NCBI RefSeq assembly: GCF_001989995.2
Contig: NZ_JAHGUP010000017.1
Location: 1 to 64,000 of the forward strand
Direction: 5' to 3'
Origin: Vibrio anguillarum
GTDB taxonomy: Bacteria > Pseudomonadota > Gammaproteobacteria > Enterobacterales > Vibrionaceae
DNA: 64,000 nt
Each line of letters starts with the position of its first letter. The stretch's first letter is position 1. The notes beneath the pieces were generated by a model that was not told the origin of the DNA, ran no database searches, and worked only from the letters and a program-made list of their open reading frames with translations. Positions 18,992-28,223 of the stretch are shown here, in pieces. The position numbers and the translations under genes were made by a program.

Positions 18992-19710
18992 GGCATTTCT
19001 AACCCTAATATCTCTTCCACTAACCGCGGAACTTCAATACTGGCTTTACCGTAGCGTTTCTCCTCAAACTCACTTTCAACGGCACTCGGTTCTAAGTTGA
19101 TCTCAATGGTGTGCGCGCCATGCATTCTGGCATCATGAACAAAGCCTGCAGCAGGATAAACAACGCCCGATGTACCGATAGAGATAAAAAGATCAGCCGT
19201 CTCGAGTGCTGAATAAATATCGCCCATGCGTAGTGGCATTTCGCCAAACCAAACAATATGAGGTCGCATTTGAGCTGGAATTTGACAGCAATGACAAAGC
19301 TCTCCGCTCATAATGTCGTCTTTATGCTCTATTACTTGGTTAGAAACGCTGCAGCGTGCTTTAAGCAGCTCACCGTGCATATGAATCACCTGTTTGCTAC
19401 CACCCCGCTCATGAAGGTTATCAATATTCTGCGTAATAATCGTTACGTTTCCCTCTAGCTCTTGCTCTAATTTACCAAGCGCGATGTGGGCGGCATTAGG
19501 TTGTATTGATTCAGATTGGAGTTTTCGACGACGCTGATTATAGAAATCCTGTACGAGATCGGGATCACGTGCGAAACCTTCAGGGGTCGCGACATCCTCT
19601 ATTTTATGGTTTTCCCATAACCCATCTTGAGCACGAAATGTTTTGATGCCTGATTCCGCTGAAATGCCTGCCCCCGTGAGGATCACGATATTCTTGTAAG
19701 GGAAATTCAT
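18973..19710 (-). CDS. cobB: NAD-dependent protein deacylase (sirtuin CobB)
   Basis: Removes acetyl and succinyl groups from lysines using NAD. The 245-residue protein has GAGISAESG at 13-21, [12 protein letters not shown] with the NAD site, catalytic His112 (HMHGE), and zinc cysteines C120, C139 and neighbours in CHCC. Tyr57 and Arg60 (FYNQR) match the residue pair of class III sirtuins that gives desuccinylase activity. The gene stands alone between potD and amt. Confidence 0.95.
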   Translation of the reverse strand: MNFPYKNIVILTGAGISAESGIKTFRAQDGLWENHKIEDVATPEGFARDPDLVQDFYNQRRRKLQSESIQPNAAHIALGKLEQELEGNVTIITQNIDNLHERGGSKQVIHMHGELLKARCSVSNQVIEHKDDIMSGELCHCCQIPAQMRPHIVWFGEMPLRMGDIYSALETADLFISIGTSGVVYPAAGFVHDARMHGAHTIEINLEPSAVESEFEEKRYGKASIEVPRLVEEILGLEMPKKKHA

Positions 19711-19841
19711 ACTATGTCCTTATTGCACGCTTTTTTGCTAGCTTAGCACCGATGCAATAACAACAGTAGTTTTGAGGGTTAGACCATAGTATAAAATAGC
19801 CATTGATTGCTTATTTTCTGTGACATAAACCGAGCTACGAA

Positions 19842-19873
19842 ATAGACCGAAGTACCCCGCGACTTCGGTCTAT
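19842..19873 (-). terminator. Terminator of amt
   Basis: A 12-bp perfect stem, ATAGACCGAAGT (19842-19853) with ACTTCGGTCTAT (19862-19873), directly downstream of the amt stop on the minus strand. The T-run is short (attt). Confidence 0.7.
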
Positions 19874-19879
19874 ATGTAA

Positions 19880-21100
19880 TCAATCTTCGTTAATGGCGGA
19901 GATTTTATGGATAGCCAAATCCGCGCCGTTAAATTCGTCTTCTTCAGATAAACGCAATCCAGTCAATACATTGAGAGAGCCATAAACGATTGCAGCGCCT
20001 AATACTGCCACTGAAATACCCAATGAGGTTCCTAGTAGTTGAACGGCGAGGCTGACACCACCTAGGCCGCCGAGTGATGATTGGCCAAAAATCCCAGCGG
20101 CAATCCCGCCCCATGCACCACAAACACCATGTAATGGCCATACACCTAATACATCGTCTATTCTCGTTCGGTTTTGCAGTTGAGTGAACAACCAAACAAA
20201 TAAAGCACCCGCAACTACTCCCGTCACTAAGGCACCCAGTGGGTGCATCAAGTCCGATCCTGCACACACCGCGACTAATCCCGCTAGAGGACCATTGTGG
20301 ATAAAGCCAGGGTCATTTTTTCCGACAATTAACGCTGCTAAAATACCACCAGTCATGGCCATTAAAGAGTTCATCGCGACTAATCCACTAATTCCATTTA
20401 ATGTTTGCGCTGACATGACGTTAAAACCAAACCAGCCCACACAAAGGATCCACGCGCCCAGTGCTAGGAACGGAATGTTGGATGGAGCAAAGTTGGTGTG
20501 CTTTCCTGCACGTACTCTTCCCTTACGCATTCCTAGAAACATGACAGCGGTGAGTGCAATCCATCCTCCGACCGCATGCACGACCACCGAACCAGCGAAA
20601 TCGTGAAAAGCAGCACCGAATTGAGCTTCAAACCAGCTTTGCACGCCATAATTGCCATTCCAAATCATTCCCTCAAACAGCGGATAAACAAACCCAACTG
20701 TGAAAAAAGTAGCAATGAGAATGGGGTAAAACCGAGCGCGCTCGGCAATGCCTCCAGAAACGATAGCAGGAATAGCGGCGGCAAACGTCAATAGAAAAAA
20801 GAACTTAACTAGATGATAGCCGTTCCCTTGGGCAAGGGTTTGTGCATCAGCAAAGAAATGAGCGCCGTAGGCTATCCAATAACCGATAAAAAAATAGGCG
20901 ATCGTAGAAATACCGAAATCGGCGAGAATTTTTACCAGCGCGTTCACTTGGTTCTTTTTACGCACTGTCCCCACCTCAAGAAAGGCAAATCCGGCGTGCA
21001 TTAAAAACACCATGATTGCACCGAGCAGCAAAAATAGCGTATCAGAACTTTGAGTCAGGGCTTGTACGGTACCTTGAACCTGACTTACGGTTTGAGTCAT
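19880..21100 (-). CDS. amt: Ammonium transporter
   Basis: A 406-residue inner-membrane protein of the Amt/Rh family with about 11 segments. Family motifs are visible: GAIMVFLMHAGFAFLE at the start, DFAGSVVVHAVGGW, and HNGPLAGLVAVCAGSD, which holds conserved histidine-pore-region residues. It imports ammonium under nitrogen limitation. No glnK gene adjoins it. The upstream region carries a sigma-54 promoter and an NtrC-like site (see separate entries), so nitrogen control is well supported by sequence. Confidence 0.93.
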   Translation of the reverse strand: MTQTVSQVQGTVQALTQSSDTLFLLLGAIMVFLMHAGFAFLEVGTVRKKNQVNALVKILADFGISTIAYFFIGYWIAYGAHFFADAQTLAQGNGYHLVKFFFLLTFAAAIPAIVSGGIAERARFYPILIATFFTVGFVYPLFEGMIWNGNYGVQSWFEAQFGAAFHDFAGSVVVHAVGGWIALTAVMFLGMRKGRVRAGKHTNFAPSNIPFLALGAWILCVGWFGFNVMSAQTLNGISGLVAMNSLMAMTGGILAALIVGKNDPGFIHNGPLAGLVAVCAGSDLMHPLGALVTGVVAGALFVWLFTQLQNRTRIDDVLGVWPLHGVCGAWGGIAAGIFGQSSLGGLGGVSLAVQLLGTSLGISVAVLGAAIVYGSLNVLTGLRLSEEDEFNGADLAIHKISAINED

Positions 21101-21196
21101 CTTAGTGATTCTCCATTGAAATGTTGTGCACCAATCCTGTGCTACTTGATTATTTTCTCACCAATATAGTGAGTTATTGGTATTGAACAGCCTTAA

Positions 21197-21213
21197 AGCA
21201 AAATACATTCCAA
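21197..21213 (-). promoter_or_regulatory. Sigma-54 (RpoN) promoter of amt
   Basis: On the minus strand, TTGGAATGTATTTTGCT matches the consensus YTGGCACGN4TTGCW at 11 of 13 defined positions with the required GG-N10-GC spacing. It lies 97-113 bases upstream of the amt start codon. Confidence 0.8.
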
Positions 21214-21329
21214 AATAAACAAATGAATCAATAACTTTTCAATATCAAATAATTTATTGAAATAGAGTGAATTATATAAATATCAAGGGAGTTGTTGCAT
21301 GATGGAAGAATAAACGCATTCATAAAAAG

Positions 21330-21346
21330 CGCACCAAATTGGAACG
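21330..21346. promoter_or_regulatory. NtrC (GlnG) enhancer-like site for amt
   Basis: CGCACCAAATTGGAACG matches the NtrC site TGCACCAWWWTGGTGCA at 13 of 17 positions. It is about 125 bases upstream of the sigma-54 promoter, a normal enhancer distance. A second, poorer match (TGCACCAATCCTGTGCT, 21127-21143) lies in the leader, downstream of the promoter. Confidence 0.55.
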
Positions 21347-21400
21347 TGCGCTCCATTTTAATGCACTCTATTTTTTGGCTCGTTCCAGATTGCAGGCATT

Positions 21401-21430
21401 AAAAAGGCCTCCCGCAGGAAGCCTTTTCTT
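21401..21430 (-). terminator. Terminator of ybiT
   Basis: On the minus strand AAGGCTTCC pairs with GGGAGGCCTT around a short loop, followed by TTTTT. It lies 16 bases after the ybiT stop codon. Confidence 0.8.
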
Positions 21431-21446
21431 AAGAGTAAACTGTGGA

Positions 21447-23036
21447 TTAGTTTACGCCACGAGATTTCAAGAATTCAGCATAAGTGCCTTTGAAATCGGT
21501 CAGTTTGTTATCACGGATTTCAATGATGCGCGTTGCCAGTGAGTCCACAAATACGCGGTCGTGAGATACGAAGAACAGAGTCCCTTTGTAGTTCTCCAAA
21601 GCCGTGTTGAGTGATTCGATCGATTCCATGTCCATGTGGTTGGTTGGCTCATCCATCAACAGCATGTTTGGCTTATGCATCATTAGTTTACCAAGCAACA
21701 TACGACCTTGTTCACCACCAGAGATGACCTTAACGGATTTCTTGATGTCATCTTGGCCAAACAACATGCGCCCTAAGAAGCTGCGGATCACTTGCTCGTC
21801 ATCCCCTTCTTGACGCCATTGGCTCATCCAGTCAAACAGGTTCATATCTTCGGCAAAATCGTGCGCGTGATCTTGAGCGTAGTAACCAATGTTCGCGTTT
21901 TCAGACCATTTATAGCTGCCGCTACGAGGCTCAAGTACACCCGCTAAGGTGTTAAGCAGTGTCGTTTTACCGACGCCGTTTTCACCAATGATCGCTACGC
22001 GTTCGCCCACTTCAAAAATGGCGTTGAAGTTACTGAACAGATCGTTTTCAAAACCTTGGCTAAGGTTTTCAACTTCTAACGCGTTACGGAACAACTCTTT
22101 CGATTGTTCAAAACGAATGAAAGGGTTTTGGCGGCTAGACGCTTTAACTTCGTCCAATTGGATCTTGTCAATCTGCTTAGCTCGTGACGTCGCTTGCTTC
22201 GCTTTAGATGCGTTCGCAGAAAAGCGTGCAACGAAAGTTTGCAGTTCAGCAATCTGTGCTTTCTTCTTGGCATTATCAGAGAGCAGACGAGCACGCGCTT
22301 GCGATGCCGCTGTCATGTACTCGTCATAGTTACCCGCGTAAAGACGTAGTTCACCATAATCCAAGTCAGCCATATGTGTACATACGCTGTTTAAGAAGTG
22401 ACGGTCGTGCGAGATGATGATCATGGTGCAGTTACGTTGGTTTAGCGTATCTTCTAGCCAGCGAATGGTATCCATATCCAAGTTGTTGGTTGGTTCGTCA
22501 AGCAGCATGATGTGTGGTTCAGCAAACAAAACTTGCGCCAATAGCACACGCAGTTTCCAACCTGGTGCCACTTCGCTCATCAAACCAAAGTGCTGTTCAA
22601 GAGGAATGCCCACTGCAAGCAACAATTCACCGGCTTTAGACTCGGCCATGTAGCCGTCCATTTCCGCGAATTCAGTTTCGAGATCCGCAACCTTCATGCC
22701 ATCTTCTTCGGTCATTTCAGGCAGAGAATAGATACGGTCACGTTCTTGTTTAACTTTCCACAACTCTTTGTGGCCCATGATTACCGTGTCGATAACCGTG
22801 AACTCTTCGTAAGCGAATTGATCCTGATTCAGTTTCGCCACGCGTTCGTTAGGATCATAGCTAACGTTACCACTCGAAGGTTCAAGCTCTCCGCTTAGAA
22901 TCTTCATAAATGTTGACTTACCACAACCGTTAGCGCCAATCAGGCCATAGCGATTACCTTCGCCAAACTTAACGGAAATGTTTTCAAACAGAGGCTTTGC
23001 GCCAAATTGTTGAGTGATATTCGCGGTGGAGATCAA
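21447..23036 (-). CDS. ybiT: ABC-F family ATPase, YbiT type
   Basis: A soluble protein of 529 residues with two ATP-binding domains and no membrane segment. Walker A motifs are GANGCGKST (about 35-43) and GENGVGKTT (about 350-358). The second domain has the normal [12 protein letters not shown] signature; the first has the altered [13 protein letters not shown] typical of the YbiT branch. ABC-F proteins act on the ribosome as translation factors. It is a single gene with its own terminator, divergent from uhpA. Confidence 0.92.
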   Translation of the reverse strand: MISTANITQQFGAKPLFENISVKFGEGNRYGLIGANGCGKSTFMKILSGELEPSSGNVSYDPNERVAKLNQDQFAYEEFTVIDTVIMGHKELWKVKQERDRIYSLPEMTEEDGMKVADLETEFAEMDGYMAESKAGELLLAVGIPLEQHFGLMSEVAPGWKLRVLLAQVLFAEPHIMLLDEPTNNLDMDTIRWLEDTLNQRNCTMIIISHDRHFLNSVCTHMADLDYGELRLYAGNYDEYMTAASQARARLLSDNAKKKAQIAELQTFVARFSANASKAKQATSRAKQIDKIQLDEVKASSRQNPFIRFEQSKELFRNALEVENLSQGFENDLFSNFNAIFEVGERVAIIGENGVGKTTLLNTLAGVLEPRSGSYKWSENANIGYYAQDHAHDFAEDMNLFDWMSQWRQEGDDEQVIRSFLGRMLFGQDDIKKSVKVISGGEQGRMLLGKLMMHKPNMLLMDEPTNHMDMESIESLNTALENYKGTLFFVSHDRVFVDSLATRIIEIRDNKLTDFKGTYAEFLKSRGVN

Positions 23037-23272
23037 AACCAGTACCTTAATAAATGTGAATTGTATAAAAAACTGCGCAACGTTACTTGTTCAAGGCTCG
23101 AACTGCAAGCGATGTTTTTGTTTCACTGCCCTCGTAGTGCGAGTAACTCGCTCATTTAATGCCTACCTGCCACTGATCATAAGTTTCGAGAGAGCAATCA
23201 CATCCCCTGCGCTGGTTTTTGATACTTATTGATACATCTGCGACTATCACTGCAAACCTATAGGATACCCGT

Positions 23273-23908
23273 ATGATTTCAGTTGCTTTGGTGGATGACC
23301 ACCTCATGGTTCGCTCTGGTTTTGCACAACTGTTATCGGTTGAACCAGACATTCATGTCCACAGTGAGTATGGTAGCGCGCGCGAAGCATTTCGTGCGCT
23401 GGTGAACGCTTCTATCGATGTGGCAGTTATCGACATTTCAATGCCCGACGAAAGTGGGCTTGTGTTGTTAGAGAAACTGCGCCGCGCTCAGCCGGACTTT
23501 AAAGCCATCATTCTCTCTATTTATGATTCAGCGTCCTTTGTCAGTAAAGCGTTAGAAGCTGGCGCTTGTGGTTATTTATCAAAACGTTGTGGGCCTGGAG
23601 AGTTAGTGAGCGCCATTCGTACCGTGGCTAATGGTGATCGCTATTTGTGTGCCGATGCCTTAATTAACCTAAGCAATGCTTCAGGTACGCCATCTGTCCT
23701 TGAAGGGTTAACTAAACGCGAAAGAGAGGTGTTTGATCACCTGATTTTAGGCAAAGACGTCAAAGAGATTGGTTACGATTTATCAATTAGCCACAAAACG
23801 ATTCACGTGCATCGGGCAAATATTTTAAGCAAACTGGGGCTTACCAACAATGTGGATCTCATCCGCTTTGCTATTACTCACCAACTGTTGGTTAACGAGA
23901 CGTTATAG
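23273..23908 (+). CDS. uhpA: Response regulator UhpA (NarL/LuxR family)
   Basis: A 211-residue two-component response regulator: receiver domain with D8-D9, the phosphorylation site D54 (VIDISMP) and a conserved K105-like lysine region, then a LuxR-type helix-turn-helix (LTKREREVFDHLILGKDVKEIG, KTIHVHRANILSKLGL). It is phosphorylated by UhpB and activates sugar-phosphate uptake genes. It is 8 bases ahead of uhpB. Confidence 0.93.
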   Translation: MISVALVDDHLMVRSGFAQLLSVEPDIHVHSEYGSAREAFRALVNASIDVAVIDISMPDESGLVLLEKLRRAQPDFKAIILSIYDSASFVSKALEAGACGYLSKRCGPGELVSAIRTVANGDRYLCADALINLSNASGTPSVLEGLTKREREVFDHLILGKDVKEIGYDLSISHKTIHVHRANILSKLGLTNNVDLIRFAITHQLLVNETL

Positions 23909-23916
23909 AAGCGACT

Positions 23917-25536
23917 ATGCATTTTCATCATCGATTTTCTGAAGCTTTACCTCGGTTGTCTCTCTCCTCTGGCTTTAGCTATGCATTTGCATGTGTTTTG
24001 TATTCAATTGGTTGGTTTTGTTTATGGAACATCAGCCGCTATTTAACTCCTGATTTATTGCTGGCTGGTCTGTTTTTGCCCACAGGCTTAAAGCTGGCTA
24101 CACTCGCTCTTGCACCGCGTCGTTTTTGGCTTGGGATCACTTTATGCGAAATGGCTATAGTGGTGTCACTTGGGCATGTGTTGGCTATCGCTGCTCATGA
24201 ATATCTATTACTGCTGTTTGCATTGATCGCTTATTGGCTGGCGATTGCCTTTCAATCTCTCTGGACATCACTGCACGTTTATTGGAAAAAACTATTGGCG
24301 CTTACCGGGTTGACGGTCGTTTACGGCATCTTATGTGGAAGCTCGGTTTTGCTGTTGGTCAAACCGCTCAACCTCGAACTGCATTACGTGGCACAAGCGA
24401 CCGTTTCAGCTCTGACCGGCGGTATACTGCTCACTCCGTTCTTATTTCTCCTGTACGATTATCTACATCAGCAGATCTGGAGACCACTGTCACCCGATCT
24501 TATTCATCAGGACGTAACACTTCGCCCCTCTGCGTTGCTATGGTGTTTGCTTTTTTTTAGTGGCGGATTGATCGCGGAGTTAACCTTGCTAGAGCAGCTC
24601 AAACCGATCGCCCTGCTCATTTTCCTGCTTCCCAATATTTTTATGGCTTATAAATACGGTTGGCAAGGCGGCGTATTGGCTAGTCTAATGAACAGTATTT
24701 TGCTTGCTACGGCACGGCAAATGACAGGTTCATTTGAATCCGATATTGAACTCCAAAGTTTTATAGCGACGCAGGCTTTTGTTGGTTTAGGGCTTGGTAT
24801 TGCGATTAGCCGTCAATATTTCTTGGCGCAACGCTTAGCTAAAATTAACCAAAAGCTAGCAATCGAACTCGCGAACAAACAGCAACTGGCTCGGCAATTA
24901 GTCAAGGTTGAAGAGCAAATCCGAAAATCAGTTGCACGCGAACTGCATGATGAAATTGGCCAAAATATCACCGCGATACAGATCCAATCCATGCTCGCTA
25001 GTCGCTTAGCACAAAATGAAAAACAAACCAACATCGCTGAGACGATCAACACGCTCGCGCTACGAATTCACTCATCGACACGTCAATTATTAACCGAGCT
25101 TCGCCCTCATGCGCTTGATGAATTGGGGCTTGAGAGCGCAATTCGGCAGCTTGCAAGTGAAATGAAATTTGCGGAACGACACGTCGATTTTCGTCTGAAT
25201 TTCGGAATTTTTGCAGAGCGTTTAGATGACATTACGGCCGTTACACTGTATCGAATTATTCAAGAGCTGCTTAATAACGTGTGCAAACATGCACAAGCAT
25301 CAGCCGTGCAATTAAGCCTTGTTCCCGGTGACATGTTCAGTGTCGAGCTGCGTGATAATGGCATTGGTTTAGCTTCCAATTGGCGCAGCAAAGGCCAAGG
25401 CTTACTCGGCATCGAAGAACGCGTCAGCGCACTGGGTGGCACATTTTTAATTGAATCGCAGCGTAGCCAAATACCACTTGGGACGCGCATAACTGTTAAC
25501 TTGCCCACAAAACCGCTCACAATATCAACAAACTAG
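23917..25536 (+). CDS. uhpB: Sensor histidine kinase UhpB
   Basis: A 539-residue membrane sensor kinase. Residues 1-300 form a MASE1-type sensor with about eight membrane segments. Then come a short coiled coil, a HisKA_3 domain with phospho-acceptor H344 (RELHDEIGQN) and an HATPase domain with the N box ELLNNVCKHA and G box GQGLLGIEER. In E. coli UhpB works with UhpC, which senses external glucose-6-phosphate. A 19-bp palindrome begins at the stop codon. Confidence 0.93.
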   Translation: MHFHHRFSEALPRLSLSSGFSYAFACVLYSIGWFCLWNISRYLTPDLLLAGLFLPTGLKLATLALAPRRFWLGITLCEMAIVVSLGHVLAIAAHEYLLLLFALIAYWLAIAFQSLWTSLHVYWKKLLALTGLTVVYGILCGSSVLLLVKPLNLELHYVAQATVSALTGGILLTPFLFLLYDYLHQQIWRPLSPDLIHQDVTLRPSALLWCLLFFSGGLIAELTLLEQLKPIALLIFLLPNIFMAYKYGWQGGVLASLMNSILLATARQMTGSFESDIELQSFIATQAFVGLGLGIAISRQYFLAQRLAKINQKLAIELANKQQLARQLVKVEEQIRKSVARELHDEIGQNITAIQIQSMLASRLAQNEKQTNIAETINTLALRIHSSTRQLLTELRPHALDELGLESAIRQLASEMKFAERHVDFRLNFGIFAERLDDITAVTLYRIIQELLNNVCKHAQASAVQLSLVPGDMFSVELRDNGIGLASNWRSKGQGLLGIEERVSALGGTFLIESQRSQIPLGTRITVNLPTKPLTISTN

Positions 25537-25550
25537 GAAAATTTCCTAGT
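25532..25550. promoter_or_regulatory. 19-bp perfect palindrome between uhpB and uhpC
   Basis: ACTAGGAAAATTTCCTAGT is a perfect 9-1-9 inverted repeat that includes the uhpB stop codon and stands 73 bases ahead of uhpC. No T-run follows, so an operator is more likely than a terminator. UhpA is the obvious candidate regulator; that is inference. Confidence 0.5.
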
Positions 25551-25623
25551 CACTTATAACTTTGTCTCATTCATTTGGTGAATCACTCCGATACCATCTC
25601 TTAGCACTAGGGAGAAACATAGC

Positions 25624-26955
25624 ATGCTGGGTTTTCTGATTTCAAAACCGACATCAGCACCTATAGAACCACAGGACATTGATGCAACTTATCGTTACTG
25701 GCGCTTGCATTTAATGTTATCGATGTACGTCGGCTATGGGGTGTTTTATTTCACACGCAAAAGTCTCAATTTTGCCATGCCTGCGATGCTCACTGATCTC
25801 GGGCTTGAACATTCCGATGTGGGTCTGCTTGGTACGCTCTTTTACATGACCTACGGTTTGTCAAAGTTTGTTTCTGGCATGGTCAGCGACCAATCAAAAC
25901 CGAGTTACTTCATGGGTTTGGGGCTGGTTGCAACGGGTGTGATTAATGTGCTGTTTGGTTTGAGCTCTTCCCTAGCCGCATTTACCGTGCTTTGGACATT
26001 GAACGCTTTTTTCCAAGGTTGGGGATGGCCGCCGTGCGCTAAATTGCTCACCACCTGGTATTCCCGATCTGAACGTGGGTTTTGGTGGTCTATCTGGAAC
26101 ACTTGCCACAATTTAAGTGGCGCGCTCATTCCGATCAGCATTGGTTTTATCGCTGTGACTTTTGGTTGGCGGTACGGATTTATTGCACCGGGTTGCTTGG
26201 CGATCATCGTTGGTTTAGTGCTCTGCTTTCGCATGCAAGATAAGCCCATAACGTTAGGGTTACCCCCAGTGGGTGAGTGGCGTAACGATGAATTAGAAAA
26301 GCGCCATGAGTCTGAGGGTAAAGGTCTTCCATTTCGCCAAATTTTAAGTCGTTACGTTCTAGGGAATAAGTACGTTTGGCTGTTATGTAGCTCCTATCTA
26401 CTGGTGTATGTGGTGCGTATCGCGCTAAATGATTGGGGTAATTTATACCTCACTGAACGACATGGTTATGAGCTTTTTTCGGCCAACGCTGCCGTATCGA
26501 TGTTTGAAGTCGGAGGATTTTTAGGATCGCTATTTGGTGGTTGGGGCTCGGACAAATTTTTTAAAGGCAATCGAGCGCCGATGAACTTGATTTTTGCGCT
26601 AGGTATTTTCATTTCAGTGGCCGCGTTATGGCTAACACCGATTGACAACTTTGTGGTGTTGTCGGGCTGCTTCTTTTCCATCGGATTTTTTATTTTTGGT
26701 CCGCAAATGATGATAGGAATGGCCGCCGCTGAATGTTCGCACAAGGATGCGGCTGGAACCGCGACCGGTTTTGTCGGCTTATTTGGCTATCTTGGTGCAG
26801 CGTTAGCCAGTTACCCATTGGCTGTCATTATTGAACAATTTAGTTGGGAAGGATTTTTCAGTGTCATTACCCTCTCAGCCGCACTGATTGGATTACTGAT
26901 TTTGCCCTTTTTAAAAGCGCAACAGCGTGCAGGGAATGCCGTCACTATATCATAA
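25624..26955 (+). CDS. uhpC: Membrane sensor/transporter UhpC (MFS, OPA family)
   Basis: A 443-residue protein with 12 membrane segments of the organophosphate:phosphate antiporter family. GYGVFYFTRKSLNFAMP at the start and GWGWPPCAKLLTTWYSRSERG are family signatures. Placement right after uhpB makes UhpC, the receptor that activates UhpB, the best call. A UhpT-type antiporter cannot be excluded, since no separate uhpT is present in the window. The afuABC genes follow. Confidence 0.85.
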   Translation: MLGFLISKPTSAPIEPQDIDATYRYWRLHLMLSMYVGYGVFYFTRKSLNFAMPAMLTDLGLEHSDVGLLGTLFYMTYGLSKFVSGMVSDQSKPSYFMGLGLVATGVINVLFGLSSSLAAFTVLWTLNAFFQGWGWPPCAKLLTTWYSRSERGFWWSIWNTCHNLSGALIPISIGFIAVTFGWRYGFIAPGCLAIIVGLVLCFRMQDKPITLGLPPVGEWRNDELEKRHESEGKGLPFRQILSRYVLGNKYVWLLCSSYLLVYVVRIALNDWGNLYLTERHGYELFSANAAVSMFEVGGFLGSLFGGWGSDKFFKGNRAPMNLIFALGIFISVAALWLTPIDNFVVLSGCFFSIGFFIFGPQMMIGMAAAECSHKDAAGTATGFVGLFGYLGAALASYPLAVIIEQFSWEGFFSVITLSAALIGLLILPFLKAQQRAGNAVTIS

Positions 26956-27004
26956 CCTTTCCTCACGTTGTTCTGATTTCGCTGTGTCATGCAGCAAAAA
27001 CGAA

Positions 27005-27020
27005 ATCACAGGAATGTGAT
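27005..27020. promoter_or_regulatory. Palindrome upstream of afuA, candidate operator
   Basis: ATCACAGGAATGTGAT is a perfect 6-4-6 inverted repeat about 60 bases before afuA. The half-sites are turned the opposite way from a CRP site. Its AGGAA core also occurs in the palindrome before uhpC. Confidence 0.45.
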
Positions 27021-27023
27021 GAA

Positions 27024-27053
27024 ACTTAACGCTGCCCTACGTCTACGTTAAGT
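27024..27053. promoter_or_regulatory. 8-bp inverted repeat upstream of afuA
   Basis: ACTTAACG (27024-27031) and CGTTAAGT (27046-27053) are perfect complements separated by 14 bases, ending 26 bases before the afuA start. They could be an operator or a leader hairpin. Confidence 0.4.
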
Positions 27054-27079
27054 AATGAAAATAACAAGAGGAAACAGAC

Positions 27080-28114
27080 ATGAAAGATAGATTACCTCGC
27101 AGTGTACTTGCTACCTGCATTCTCGGTGCTTCGCTTGCCGCGCCTCAAGCATTTGCTGAAGGCCGACTCGTGGTTTATTGCAGTGCCACTAACGCCATGT
27201 GCGAGACAGCGACTAAAGCATTTTCTGATAAATATGACGTAAAAACCTCTTTTGTTCGCAATGGCTCTGGCAGCACGCTGGCCAAAATCGAAGCAGAGAA
27301 GAAGAACCCACGCGCGGATGTTTGGTATGGCGGCACGTTGGATCCTCAATCACAGGCGGGTGAAATGGATCTCTTACACGCTTACCAATCCCCGCAGCTT
27401 GAATTCATTATGGATGGATTTAAAGATCCAGCGAAACGCAAAGGGAACTACTCTTCGGCCGTTTATATGGGTATTTTAGGTTTTGGGGTGAATACTCAAC
27501 GTTTGGCTGAAAAAGGATTACCGATCCCGCGCTGCTGGAATGATTTAACCAAACCTGAATACAAAGGAGAGATTCAAATCTCTGACCCACAAAGTTCGGG
27601 GACTGCCTATACCGCATTAGCCACCTTCATTCAACTTTGGGATGAAGATAAAGCCTTTGATTATTTCAAAGCACTCGACAAAAACGTCTCTCAATACACC
27701 AAATCAGGTGTTACCCCTTCACGTAACTCAGCGCGTGGTGAAATTGCGATTGGTATTGGTTTTTTGCATGACTACTCACTCGAACAATCGAAAGGAGCAC
27801 CGCTGGAGCTGATTTCGCCTTGTGAAGGTACAGGTTATGAAATTGGTGGTGTGAGCATTATCAAAGGGTCGCGTAACCTTGATAACGCGAAACGGTTTGT
27901 TGACTGGGTCATGTCAAAAGAAGGACAAGAGCTGGCATGGAAAGAAGGTCAATCTTTCCAAATTTTAACTAACACTCAAGCGGAACAATCCCCCAACGCC
28001 CTCGACCCTAAAAAGTTAACCTTGATCGATTATGACATGGATACCTATGGATCCTCTGATGAACGTAAGCGATTGATTAATAAGTGGGTTAATGTTGTAA
28101 AAATGGGCGAATAG
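27080..28114 (+). CDS. afuA: AfuA-type periplasmic binding protein of a hexose-phosphate ABC importer
   Basis: A 344-residue periplasmic binding protein of the FbpA/ferric-binding superfamily with a signal peptide ending at QAFA (about residue 26). Such proteins are often annotated as iron(III)-binding, but the metal-binding tyrosine pair expected in true FbpA is not evident, and NGSGSTLAKIEAEKKNPRADVWYGG resembles the AfuA branch. Actinobacillus pleuropneumoniae AfuA was shown to bind hexose-6-phosphates, and the gene follows uhpABC here. RBS AAGAGG precedes the ATG. A terminator separates it from afuB. Confidence 0.8.
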   Translation: MKDRLPRSVLATCILGASLAAPQAFAEGRLVVYCSATNAMCETATKAFSDKYDVKTSFVRNGSGSTLAKIEAEKKNPRADVWYGGTLDPQSQAGEMDLLHAYQSPQLEFIMDGFKDPAKRKGNYSSAVYMGILGFGVNTQRLAEKGLPIPRCWNDLTKPEYKGEIQISDPQSSGTAYTALATFIQLWDEDKAFDYFKALDKNVSQYTKSGVTPSRNSARGEIAIGIGFLHDYSLEQSKGAPLELISPCEGTGYEIGGVSIIKGSRNLDNAKRFVDWVMSKEGQELAWKEGQSFQILTNTQAEQSPNALDPKKLTLIDYDMDTYGSSDERKRLINKWVNVVKMGE

Positions 28115-28143
28115 CCAACGCATTCCCTTGTCTTAGCCTCGAT

Positions 28144-28166
28144 GGGCAGTGCCTACTGCCCTTTTT
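28144..28166 (+). terminator. Terminator between afuA and afuB
   Basis: GGGCAGT (28144-28150) pairs perfectly with ACTGCCC (28155-28161) and is followed by TTTTT. Partial read-through would give more binding protein than permease, a common arrangement. Confidence 0.85.
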
Positions 28167-28223
28167 ATAAAGCCAATACCAGGCTTATCACCGTGTGGCT
28201 ACAAATAACTTTGGTACAGAAAA

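Noticed and set aside
20184..20606. 140-codon open frame opposite amt
   Set aside because: It is antisense to a well-supported ammonium transporter, has low-complexity composition and no ribosome binding site.
21330..21352. Hairpin around the NtrC-like site read as a terminator
   Set aside because: The stem is short with a long loop and no T-run, and a better ybiT terminator lies at 21401-21430.
21949..22329. 126-codon open frame opposite ybiT
   Set aside because: It is the antisense shadow of a conserved ABC-F gene.
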